Source: Thermodesulfobacteriota bacterium
GTDB taxonomy: Bacteria; Desulfobacterota; Desulfobacteria; Desulfobacterales; Desulfosudaceae
Assembly: GCA_040753795.1 (NCBI GenBank)
Contig: JBFMDX010000024.1
Location: 1-60,106, forward strand
Direction: 5' to 3'
Length of the DNA: 60,106 nucleotides
The number at the start of each line of letters is the position of its first letter. Within the stretch, counting starts at the first letter, position 1. Under the pieces are notes generated by a model. That model was not told where the DNA came from. It ran no database searches and saw only the letters and a list, made by a program, of their open reading frames with translations. Of this stretch, positions 9,502 to 17,877 are shown piece after piece. The translations under genes and the position numbers were made by a program.

Positions 9502-12500
9502 ATGTCTCAAAAGAAAATCGGGGCAGTAATGGTCGTCGGCGGCGGCATTGCCGGTATGCAGGCGGCACTGGACGCGGCCGATTCCGGCTATTACGTCTAT
9601 CTGGTTGAACGCTCCTCCTCCATCGGCGGGCTGATGGCTCAACTGGATAAAACCTTCCCCACCAATGATTGCGCCATGTGAGTGATCTCGCCCAAACTGG
9701 TCGAGGTCGGCCGGCACATCAATATCGAGTTACTGACATTATCGGAAGTATTGAACATATCCGGCGAGGCGGGAAATTTCGCTGTTTCCCTGCGAAAGCA
9801 CCCCCGGTTCGTGGATATGGACAAATGCATCGCCTGCGGTCTGTGTGCGGAAAAATGCCCGAAGAAAGTCGCCAACGAATACGACGGCGCCCTGAGTCAG
9901 CGCAAGGCCATTTACGTCAAATACGCCCAGGCGGTACCGCTTAAATACGCCATCGATGCCGACCACTGCATCTTTCTGACCAAGGGGAAATGCGGGAACT
10001 GCAAAAAGGTCTGCCCCACCGGCGCCATTAATTACGACGAAAAGCCCCAGGACGTCACCCTCCAGGTGGGAGCGGTCATCCTGTCCAGCGGATGCGACCC
10101 CTATGATCCGAAAGGCCACGACAACTTCGGATACGAAAAATCCAAAAATATCGTCACCAGCCTGGAATTCGAGCGGATCCTGTCGTCATCCGGTCCCTAC
10201 GGCGGGCACCTGGTCCGGCCGTCCGACAAAAAAGAGCCCCGGAAAATCGCCTGGCTCCAGTGCATCGGGTCCCGGGACGTCCATATCGGCGCCCGGGGGT
10301 ACTGTTCATCGGTCTGCTGCACCTATGCCATCAAGGAGGCCATGCTGGCCAAGGAGCACTGCAAGGACCCCCTGGACGCGGCTGTTTTTTACATGGATAT
10401 CCGCGCCCATGGGAAAGACTTCGAAAGGTATTACAACCGGGCCCGCGACCAGTATGGCGTCCGTTTCGTCAAGTCCAGAATTACCAACATCCTTCCCACC
10501 GAGAACGGCAATCAGCTCATCCGGTATTTTGACGAATCCGGCCGGCGGATGGAAGAAGAGTTCGATATCGTGGTGCTGTCCGTGGGCCTGGGGGTAAACC
10601 CGACGGCGGCGGCTCTGGCTCGATCCATGGCGGTCGACCTGGACGGTTATGGATTTGTTAAAACCAGCAGTTTCGAACCGGTCCGGACCTCCCGGCCCGG
10701 CATCTTCGTGTGCGGTTCCTTTGAAGCGCCCAAGGACATCCCCTCCTCCGTCATCGAGGCCAGCGCGTCGGCCGGCACTGCCGGCTGCGACCTGGTGGAA
10801 GCCCGCTGGACATTGAGTAAAAAGAAGGAATCACCGACGGAACTGGATACCCGCGGCGAACCGCCCCGTATCGGCGTTTTTGTCTGCTGCTGCGGCACCA
10901 ACATCGCCGGGGTGGTCGACGTGCCGGCGGTGGTGGAATACGCCAGGACCCTGAAAGACGTCGTTTACGCCGAGAAGAACATGTTCAGCTGCTCCCAGGA
11001 CACCCAGGACAACATGGCCAAAATCATCCGGGAGCAAAATCTCAACCGGGTGGTGGTCGCCGCCTGCACCCCCAAAACCCATGAATCGCTTTTCCAGGAA
11101 ACCCTGACCAACGCCGGCCTGAACAAGTATGTATTTGAAATGGCCAACATCCGCAACCAGTGCTCCTGGGTCAACAAGGACAACCCGGAAGCCGCCACCG
11201 CCAAGTCAAAAGACCTGGTCCGCATGGCGGTGGCCAAGGCATCCCTCATCGAGCCCCTGACGGAAGCCGAACTGCAGATCAACCCGTCGGCCCTGGTGGT
11301 CGGCGGCGGCATTGCCGGCATTACCGCCGCGAAAACCCTTTCCGCGCAGGGCTACCACGTCTACCTGATTGAAAAAAGCAATCATCTCGGCGGCCAGGCC
11401 AGGCAGATTCAGGAAACCTGGCAGGGAGAAGATGTTCAGAAAAATCTCAACCGCCTGATCGAGGAGATCAAGGCCGACGACAAGATCGATATTTTCGCGA
11501 GCTCGGAGATTATCAAGGCGGACGGGTTCGTCGGCAACTACAAGGCCACCGTCCGGACCCCGGACAAGACAGTGGAGTTGGAGCACGGCGTCATCATTAT
11601 CGCCTCCGGCGCCGGTGAGCTGAAACCGGATCAATATCTTTACGGGAAGGATCCGCGGGTGATGACCAGCCTGGAACTGGACCGTAAAATGATCGAAAAA
11701 GATCCGGCCCTGTCCCGGAAAAACACCGTCCTGTTTGTTCAATGCGTCGGTTCCCGGATCCCCGAACGGCCTTACTGCTCCAAGGTCTGCTGCACCCATT
11801 CCATCCGGAGCGCCCTGCGGCTGAAGGCCCTTAACCCGGAAACGGACGTCTATATTCTCTATCGGGACATGCGCTCCTACGGGTTACGGGAAGACCTGTA
11901 CCGACAGGCCCGGGAGAAAGGGATCGTGTTTCTCCGTTATCGCGCCGAACAGGGGCCGGACGTGCGCGCGGAAGGCGGCTGTCTCAAAGTCCGCGTTGTC
12001 GACACCGTCCTCCGTCGCCCCCTGGAAATAACGCCGGATCTGATGGTGCTGGCCACGGCCGTCGTCCCCCCGGAAGACAATCCCCTGGCCCAGCAGTATA
12101 AAGTCACCCTGAACAACGACGGTTTCTTCATGGAGGCCCATGCCAAGCTGCGGCCGGTGGACTGCGCCACGGACGGTGTGTTCATCTGCGGCCTGGCCCA
12201 CGCCCCCAAACCCATTGACGAGTCCGTTGCCCAGGCCACGGCGGCGGCCACGCGGGCGGTAACGCTCCTGGCCCGGAAGACCATCCGCACCAGCGGCACT
12301 GTTGCCGAGGTCGTTCCCTCGATATGCTGCAGCTGCGGAGTGTGCGTGTCCATCTGCCCCTACTCCGCCCCGTCCTTCATCGACAAGAGCGCCAGATTCA
12401 ACCCCGGGAAAGCGACCATCAATCCGGCCCTGTGCAAGGGGTGCGGCCTTTGCGTGGCCTCCTGCCGGTCCGGGGCCATCCGCCTGAAGGGCTTTGACAC

Positions 12501-12543
12501 GCAGCAGGTCCTGGCGCAGATCACGGCGCTGACCGAGGAGTAG
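9502..12543 (+). CDS. hdrA: Selenocysteine-containing HdrA with two FAD domains
   Basis: Flavin and iron-sulfur hub of Hdr complexes, able in relatives to bifurcate or confurcate electrons. The frame contains one UGA (9679-9681) in TNDCAM-U-VISPKL, where ordinary HdrA has Cys, so it reads as 1013 residues with Sec60. The order is: FAD fold (GGGIAGM near 14), Sec motif, ferredoxin ([11 protein letters not shown] near 109, second half near 163), the HdrA N-terminal-type CCCGTNI segment near 461, a second FAD fold (GGGIAGI near 598), and a C-terminal ferredoxin ([11 protein letters not shown] near 940, [11 protein letters not shown] near 981). Typical HdrA is about 650 aa, so this is an extended, partly duplicated form. 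A GTG lies three codons upstream of the ATG; the ATG was chosen because an AGGTG sits just before it. Confidence 0.88.
9679..9714 (+). promoter_or_regulatory. SECIS-like hairpin and UGA selenocysteine codon of hdrA
   Basis: After the UGA (9679-9681) and 15 intervening bases, a 6-bp stem (CUGGUC 9697-9702 with GGCCGG 9709-9714, two G-U pairs) closes a GAGGUC loop containing the GGU core. The stem is weaker and 5 nt further from the UGA than in fdhA, but within the range seen for bacterial SECIS elements. Confidence 0.7.
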
Positions 12544-12610
12544 ACAGCCGGGCGCGGTCGTTGACGGAGACAGCCCCGGGGTCCAGGATTTGTTGAAATG
12601 AAAAGGGATT

Positions 12611-13966
12611 ATGGCGTCACCTGAAAACACCACCGGCACGGTTTATTCCGTATCCGGCCTGACGGCCGCGATCAAGCACCTGCTGGAGAAAAACTTCCCC
12701 ATCATCTGGATTGAGGGCGAAATCTCCAATTTCCGGACCGCCGGGTCCGGTCACTACTACTTCACCCTTAAAGACGACAAGGCCGGCATCGGCGCCGTCA
12801 TGTTCGCCGGCCAGCACCGTCACCTGAAGTTCATCCCGGAAGACGGCCTGAAGGTCACCGGGCTGGGCCGGATCAGCGTCTATGAGCCACGGGGAACCTA
12901 TCAGATCATCCTGGAACATATGATGCCCAAGGGCGCCGGAGAACTCCTCATCGCCTTTGAACAACTCAAGAAAAGACTGGGGGAAGAAGGGTTGTTCGAC
13001 CCGGCCCGCAAGAAACCGATTCCCTTCATGCCGGCCACCATCGGCATCATCTCCTCGCCCGCGGGAGCGGTAGTCCACGACATTATCCAGGTCGCCACCC
13101 GCCGCTTTCCCGGCCTGCGCATCCAGATTTTTCCCGTGGCGGTCCAGGGGAAAAACGCCGCCCGCGAGATAGCCGAAGCCGTGGCCCTGGCCAACCAGCG
13201 GGCCGAAGCGGAGGTGCTGGTCATCGCCCGGGGCGGCGGCAGCCTGGAGGATCTGGCGCCGTTCAACTCGGAGATCGTGGCCCGGGCCGTTTACGGATCC
13301 GTCATACCGGTCATATCGGCCGTGGGCCATGAAACGGATTTCACCATCTGCGACTTTGTCGCGGACCTGCGGGCCCCCACGCCTTCGGCCGCCGCCGAGT
13401 TGATGGTCCCGGTCCGGCAGGATCTGCTGGCGGCCCGCCGGGGACTGCACCGGCGACTGGTCAGCGCCGCCGACAAACTCCTTCGCCGCAACCGTGAAAT
13501 GCTGTCCTCCCTGCTGCGCCGCCTGGCCGATCCCCGTCGTCATGTCCAGGATATCCGGCTGCGGCTGGATGACCTGATGGCCCGCATGGAACGGATGCTG
13601 AAGAACAGCCTCCGGGGCCGGCAGACCCGTCTGGACTGGCTGAATGAACGGCTGACCGGCGGACAGCCGGCCCGGCTGCTTGAAGACCGGCGGCGATCCA
13701 TTGAACTTGCCCGTGCCGGCCTGACCCGGCAGACGGCCGCTTTTATCCGGGAAAAGCGCCACCGCCTGCATACCATCACCGCCACCCTTACCGCCCTTGA
13801 CCCCACCGCCGTATTGGAAAGGGGATACAGCATTGCCCGGACAATTCCCGGCGGACGCGTCATCACAACCCCCCTGCAGGTATCCGCCGGCGACAACCTG
13901 GAGCTGCGGGTGGCCCGGGGAATCATCAACTGTCAAGTCAAACCGGACAGGAGGGAAACGCCATGA
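12611..13966 (+). CDS. xseA: Exodeoxyribonuclease VII large subunit
   Basis: Catalytic subunit of the nuclease that degrades single-stranded DNA from both ends. The 451-residue protein has the N-terminal OB-fold (about 10-105, including the WIEGEISNFR segment), the central catalytic domain with GIISSPAGAVVHDI and the ARGGGSLEDLAPFN motif, and a long charged coiled-coil C-terminal region. The length is normal for the family. Its stop overlaps the xseB start by four bases, so the two subunits are coupled, and it heads an operon with isoprenoid genes. Confidence 0.95.
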   Translation: MASPENTTGTVYSVSGLTAAIKHLLEKNFPIIWIEGEISNFRTAGSGHYYFTLKDDKAGIGAVMFAGQHRHLKFIPEDGLKVTGLGRISVYEPRGTYQIILEHMMPKGAGELLIAFEQLKKRLGEEGLFDPARKKPIPFMPATIGIISSPAGAVVHDIIQVATRRFPGLRIQIFPVAVQGKNAAREIAEAVALANQRAEAEVLVIARGGGSLEDLAPFNSEIVARAVYGSVIPVISAVGHETDFTICDFVADLRAPTPSAAAELMVPVRQDLLAARRGLHRRLVSAADKLLRRNREMLSSLLRRLADPRRHVQDIRLRLDDLMARMERMLKNSLRGRQTRLDWLNERLTGGQPARLLEDRRRSIELARAGLTRQTAAFIREKRHRLHTITATLTALDPTAVLERGYSIARTIPGGRVITTPLQVSAGDNLELRVARGIINCQVKPDRRETP

Positions 13967-14208
13967 CACAGAAAAAGAATTTTGAACAGGCGCTGCAGGA
14001 ACTGGAAACCATCGTGGCTGAAATCGAATCCGGCGATCTGCCGCTTGAAACCGCCCTGAAAAAATTTGAAACCGGCATGAAACTGTCCGCGGCCTGCGCG
14101 GAAAAACTGAACGAAGCGGAACAGAAAATCAGCCTGCTGCTGAAAAACAGCGCCGGCGAATACGTGGAGACGCCTTTTATTCCCGATGATAGCCGCAATG
14201 ACAGCTAA
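13963..14208 (+). CDS. xseB: Exodeoxyribonuclease VII small subunit
   Basis: The 81-residue acidic, helical protein contains the family pattern FEQALQELETIVAEIESGDL followed by a LETALKKFETGM helix. It binds the coiled coil of XseA to activate the nuclease. It overlaps xseA by four bases (ATGA) and the start of ispA by 23 bases, a very compact arrangement. Confidence 0.93.
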   Translation: MTQKKNFEQALQELETIVAEIESGDLPLETALKKFETGMKLSAACAEKLNEAEQKISLLLKNSAGEYVETPFIPDDSRNDS

Positions 14209-15112
14209 CCGCCCGGCCGGGCCGGCCGCCGCCCTGGACCAGTACCTGAGGGAGCGCCGCGACGTGATCAATAAAGCCCTGTCCGCCATCCTGGACGACA
14301 TGGTGCCGGCTGGGCGCCTGCGCGTTGCCATGGCATACTGTTTGGAAGCGGGCGGCAAACGCCTGCGGCCCATTCTCTGCCTGGCAGCCACGGAAGCCGT
14401 GGGCGGGAACCCGGAAGTCGCCCTTCATGCCGGCTGCGCCATTGAACTGATCCACACCTATTCCCTGATCCATGATGATCTGCCGGGTGTGGACAACGCT
14501 CCTCTGCGACGGGGTCGGCCCTCCTGTCACGCGGCGTTTGACGAGGCCACCGCCATTTTCGCCGGAGACGCCCTGCACACCCTGGCCTTTCAGGTCCTGG
14601 CCTCGGCGAAACATGTTCCGACCGGACCGGAAACGCGTCTGGAATGCATCCGGATCATTGCCGCCGCCACCGGGAACACCGGCATGATCGAAGGCCAGAT
14701 GCGGGACATGCTGGCCACGGAAAAGCCCCAGACGCCGGAGGACCTGCGGCGTCTTCAGGAACTGAAGACCGGGGCCCTGATCACCGCCGCCGTCCATGTC
14801 GGCGCCCTGCTCGGCGGTGCCGACGCCGTTACGACCGGCCGTCTGATCGCGTATGCCGGACAGATCGGATTCGCGTTTCAGATCGCCGATGATCTGCTGG
14901 ACATTGAAGGCGATCCGTCCCTGATGGGAAAATCGACGGGGGAAGACGCCAGGCAGAAGAAGGCCACCTTCCCGGGGCTTATGGGAAAGGAGGATGCCAG
15001 GAAACTGGCCCACACCTTGGTGGAAGACTCCCTGGCCGCCCTGGCGTCTTTTGGAGAAAACGCCGACCCCCTGCGGAAAATCGCCGCTTTCATCATCGAA
15101 CGCGGCTACTGA
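14186..15112 (+). CDS. ispA: Polyprenyl (farnesyl/geranyl) diphosphate synthase
   Basis: Condenses isopentenyl diphosphate with allylic diphosphates to give C10-C15 prenyl chains. The 308-residue protein has the GGKRLRP substrate-binding motif, a first Asp-rich motif HDDLPGVDN (DDxxxxD, short-chain bacterial type), RRGRPSCH, and the second Asp-rich motif DDLLDIEGD. In most homologues the residues after the first motif are also Asp (MDDDDLRRG); here they are DNAPLRRG, a mild departure. The start overlaps xseB; an internal ATG four codons later is also possible because no clear ribosome site favours either. The gene pairs functionally with dxs just downstream. Confidence 0.92.
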   Translation: MIAAMTANRPAGPAAALDQYLRERRDVINKALSAILDDMVPAGRLRVAMAYCLEAGGKRLRPILCLAATEAVGGNPEVALHAGCAIELIHTYSLIHDDLPGVDNAPLRRGRPSCHAAFDEATAIFAGDALHTLAFQVLASAKHVPTGPETRLECIRIIAAATGNTGMIEGQMRDMLATEKPQTPEDLRRLQELKTGALITAAVHVGALLGGADAVTTGRLIAYAGQIGFAFQIADDLLDIEGDPSLMGKSTGEDARQKKATFPGLMGKEDARKLAHTLVEDSLAALASFGENADPLRKIAAFIIERGY

Positions 15113-15140
15113 AAAGGAATCAAAGGAGTCAGAAGTTAAC

Positions 15141-17030
15141 GTGGATCTATTAAAAACCATCAACTCACCGAAAGACCTGAAAACGCTTTCCGTGGCCGAA
15201 CTCAACAAACTGGCCCTGGAAATCAGAGAGTTGATCGTCGACGTGGTTTCCCGGACCGGCGGGCACCTGGCTTCCAGCCTGGGGGCCGTGGAACTGGCCA
15301 TCGCCATCCATTACGTCTTCAACATTCCCGTGGACAAGGTCATCTGGGACGTGGGCCACCAGGCTTACGCCCACAAGATCCTGACCGGCCGGCGCGACCG
15401 CTTCGCCACCCTCCGCCAGCATGGCGGCCTGTCGGGTTTTACCCGCCGGGGGGAAAGCCCCTTTGACGTCTTTTCCACCGGTCACAGCGGCACCTCCGTT
15501 TCCGCCGGGCTCGGTTTACTCTGCGCCAACGACCTCCGGGACGACCCCGCCAGCGTCATCGCCGTCATCGGCGACGGTTCGCTTACCGCGGGCCTGGCCT
15601 ATGAAGGATTCAACCAGGCCGGCTACCAGCACAAGGACAAAAATCTGATCGTCATTCTCAACGACAACGAAATGTCCATCACCCGCAATGTAGGCGCCAT
15701 CTCCTCCTTTCTGAGCCGGACGCTGTCGGCCACTTACCTTCAGGAGTGGCGGAAAGAGTTGGGGGAACTGCTCCGGGCCCTGCCCAAGATAGGGGACGAT
15801 ATCTACCAGTTTGCCAAGCGCTCAGAAGAATCCTTTAAGACCTTCGTCACCCCGGGCATGCTGTTTGAAGCCTTCAACTTCGAATATTTCGGCCCCATCA
15901 ACGGTCATAACATCAAGCAGCTGATTAATATCCTGCAAAACATCCGGGAAATCAGGGAACCGGTGCTGCTGCACGTCACCACAACCAAGGGTAAGGGTTA
16001 TCCGCCGGCCGAGAAGAACCCGGTCTATTTTCACGGCGTCGGTGCCTTTGAAAAGGAAACCGGGAACTGCGTCCCCGCCCGAAGACACAGCCCCACCTAC
16101 ACCCAGGTCTTCGGCGACACCATGGTGGAGCTGGCGAAAAATGACCAGCGTATCGTGGCCGTGACCGCCGCCATGCCGGAAGGAACCGGACTGACCGCTT
16201 TTGCCGAAGCCTTTCCCGACCGCTTCTTCGACGTCGGCATCGCCGAGCAGCACGGCGTCACCTTTGCCGCCGGCATGGCCGTCGAGGGGCTGCGGCCGGT
16301 GGTGGCCATCTATTCCACCTTTCTCCAGCGGGCCTATGACCAGATCATCCACGATGTCTGCCTGGACGCCCTGCCGGTCACTTTTGCCATCGATCGGGCC
16401 GGTATCGTGGGCGAGGACGGCCCCACCCATCACGGCCTGTTCGACCTGTCCTACCTGCGCAGCATGCCCAACATGATTGTCATGGCGCCGGCCGATGAAA
16501 ACGAGCTGAGGCGGATGCTGCTGACCGCAGTGCAGCATGACGGGCCGGCCGCGGTGCGATACCCCCGGGGACGCGGTCCGGGTGCGGTCATCCAGCCGAG
16601 CATCGCCCCCCTGCCCGTCGGTCGGGGCGAGGTGCTGCAGTCCGGCGGAGACGTGCTGATTCTGGCCGTGGGCAGCACCGTCTGCCAGGCCCTGACGGCC
16701 GCCGGCCGACTGACCGAGAAAGGCATATCGGCCACGGTGGTCAACTGCCGTTTCATCAAGCCCCTGGACACGGAATTGATCTGCACCCTGGCGGAGAAGA
16801 TCCCCCGGGTGGTCACTGTCGAGGAGAGCCTGCTGGTCGGCGGATTTTCCAGCGCTGTCCTGGAAGCCTTAAATGACGCCGGCACTTCCGGCGTTTCCGT
16901 CAGACGGCTGGGCATCCGGGACACCTTCGTGGAACACGGTTCCCAGAGTGAACTCCGGTCCCTTTACCGGATCGACGCCGATGCCGTCATGGCGGCCGCC
17001 CTGGACCTGATCTCATCCCATGAGTCCTGA
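15141..17030 (+). CDS. dxs: 1-deoxy-D-xylulose-5-phosphate synthase
   Basis: Thiamine-diphosphate enzyme that condenses pyruvate and glyceraldehyde-3-phosphate, the first step of the MEP isoprenoid pathway. The 629-residue protein shows the early WDVGHQAYAHKILTGR segment, the ThDP motif GDGSLTAGLAYEGFNQAG...LNDNEMSI, and DRAGIVGEDGPTHHG in the pyrimidine-binding domain. The frame is open 49 codons further upstream, but that stretch overlaps ispA and is unlike the family; the GTG at 15141 has an AAAGGAG upstream and gives the usual N-terminus. It overlaps tlyA by 11 bases. Confidence 0.95.
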   Translation: MDLLKTINSPKDLKTLSVAELNKLALEIRELIVDVVSRTGGHLASSLGAVELAIAIHYVFNIPVDKVIWDVGHQAYAHKILTGRRDRFATLRQHGGLSGFTRRGESPFDVFSTGHSGTSVSAGLGLLCANDLRDDPASVIAVIGDGSLTAGLAYEGFNQAGYQHKDKNLIVILNDNEMSITRNVGAISSFLSRTLSATYLQEWRKELGELLRALPKIGDDIYQFAKRSEESFKTFVTPGMLFEAFNFEYFGPINGHNIKQLINILQNIREIREPVLLHVTTTKGKGYPPAEKNPVYFHGVGAFEKETGNCVPARRHSPTYTQVFGDTMVELAKNDQRIVAVTAAMPEGTGLTAFAEAFPDRFFDVGIAEQHGVTFAAGMAVEGLRPVVAIYSTFLQRAYDQIIHDVCLDALPVTFAIDRAGIVGEDGPTHHGLFDLSYLRSMPNMIVMAPADENELRRMLLTAVQHDGPAAVRYPRGRGPGAVIQPSIAPLPVGRGEVLQSGGDVLILAVGSTVCQALTAAGRLTEKGISATVVNCRFIKPLDTELICTLAEKIPRVVTVEESLLVGGFSSAVLEALNDAGTSGVSVRRLGIRDTFVEHGSQSELRSLYRIDADAVMAAALDLISSHES

Positions 17031-17778
17031 AAACAAAAAACGAATCGACCAACTCCTGGTGGAAAGGGGTCTGGCGGAATCCCGTCACCGCGCCCAGGCC
17101 ATGATTATGAGCGGCGACGTCCAGGTCGCCGGCGAAACCGTCGTCAAGCCGGGGCATCTGGTCGCCGGTGACGCCGACATCGCCGTCAAGGAGACCTGCC
17201 GTTATGTCAGCCGCGGCGGCTTGAAACTGGAGGCCGCCCTGACCGCCTTCGCCGTCGATGCCCGGGACCGGGTCTGCCTGGATGTAGGCGCCTCTACCGG
17301 CGGCTTCACCGACTGTCTCCTCCAGCACGGGGCCCGGAAAGTGATTGCCGTGGACGTGGGCTACGGCCAACTGGCCTGGAAGCTGCGCCAGGACGAGCGG
17401 GTGACGGTCATCGAACGGGCCAACATCCGGCACCTGCAGGAAAAGGCCCTGCCGGAAAAGGTCGACCTGATCACCATCGACGTTTCCTTCATCTCCCTTA
17501 AAATCGTCATCCCGGCGGTGATTAAGTTTCTCAAACCCGACGGTCTGATCGTGGCCCTGATCAAGCCCCAGTTTGAAATCGGCAAGGGCCGCGTGGGCAA
17601 AGGGGGCGTCGTCCGCGACCCGGCCGATCACCGGGAAGTGCTGACGGATATATCCGCCTTTGCCGGGGAACAGGGGCTGAACGGCCGGACACCGGTGGTC
17701 TCGCCGATCATCGGGCCCAAGGGGAATGTAGAATTTTTTAATGTTTTTAGCCTTGCTTTTCCCGAAAAGATAGGCTAA
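17020..17778 (+). CDS. tlyA: TlyA family rRNA (cytidine-2'-O)-methyltransferase / hemolysin-like protein
   Basis: The 252-residue protein has an N-terminal S4 RNA-binding domain (residues 4-65, with RIDQLLVERGLAESR) and an FtsJ-type SAM methyltransferase domain starting with CLDVGASTGGFTDCLL (motif I, near 87). The K-D-K-E-type residues of 2'-O-methyltransferases are plausible in DVGYGQLAWKLR, TIDVSFISLK and IKPQFEIGK. In this family the substrate is rRNA; hemolytic activity has been claimed for some members. It is the last gene of the xseA operon and a common neighbour of dxs. Confidence 0.9.
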   Translation: MSPENKKRIDQLLVERGLAESRHRAQAMIMSGDVQVAGETVVKPGHLVAGDADIAVKETCRYVSRGGLKLEAALTAFAVDARDRVCLDVGASTGGFTDCLLQHGARKVIAVDVGYGQLAWKLRQDERVTVIERANIRHLQEKALPEKVDLITIDVSFISLKIVIPAVIKFLKPDGLIVALIKPQFEIGKGRVGKGGVVRDPADHREVLTDISAFAGEQGLNGRTPVVSPIIGPKGNVEFFNVFSLAFPEKIG

Positions 17779-17877
17779 TCGTTTTGAATTTATAGCAGAA
17801 CCTTTCGTAATTACGGAATATGTCCGTCGCTGTCATGCCGACAGTCGTTAACCCTGATATCGGAAGAGGAGCGTTAA

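Noticed and set aside
9679-9681. hdrA as a pseudogene or two separate genes
   Set aside because: Homology continues across the in-frame UGA without a gap and a SECIS-like stem follows.
14994-15140. An N-terminal extension of dxs
   Set aside because: It overlaps ispA, does not resemble the Dxs family, and the GTG at 15141 has its own ribosome site.
17779-17877. A possible operator (TTTCGTAATTACGGAA) before the EF-G-like gene
   Set aside because: The dyad is short and AT-rich, with no second copy and no regulator nearby, so it is not supported.
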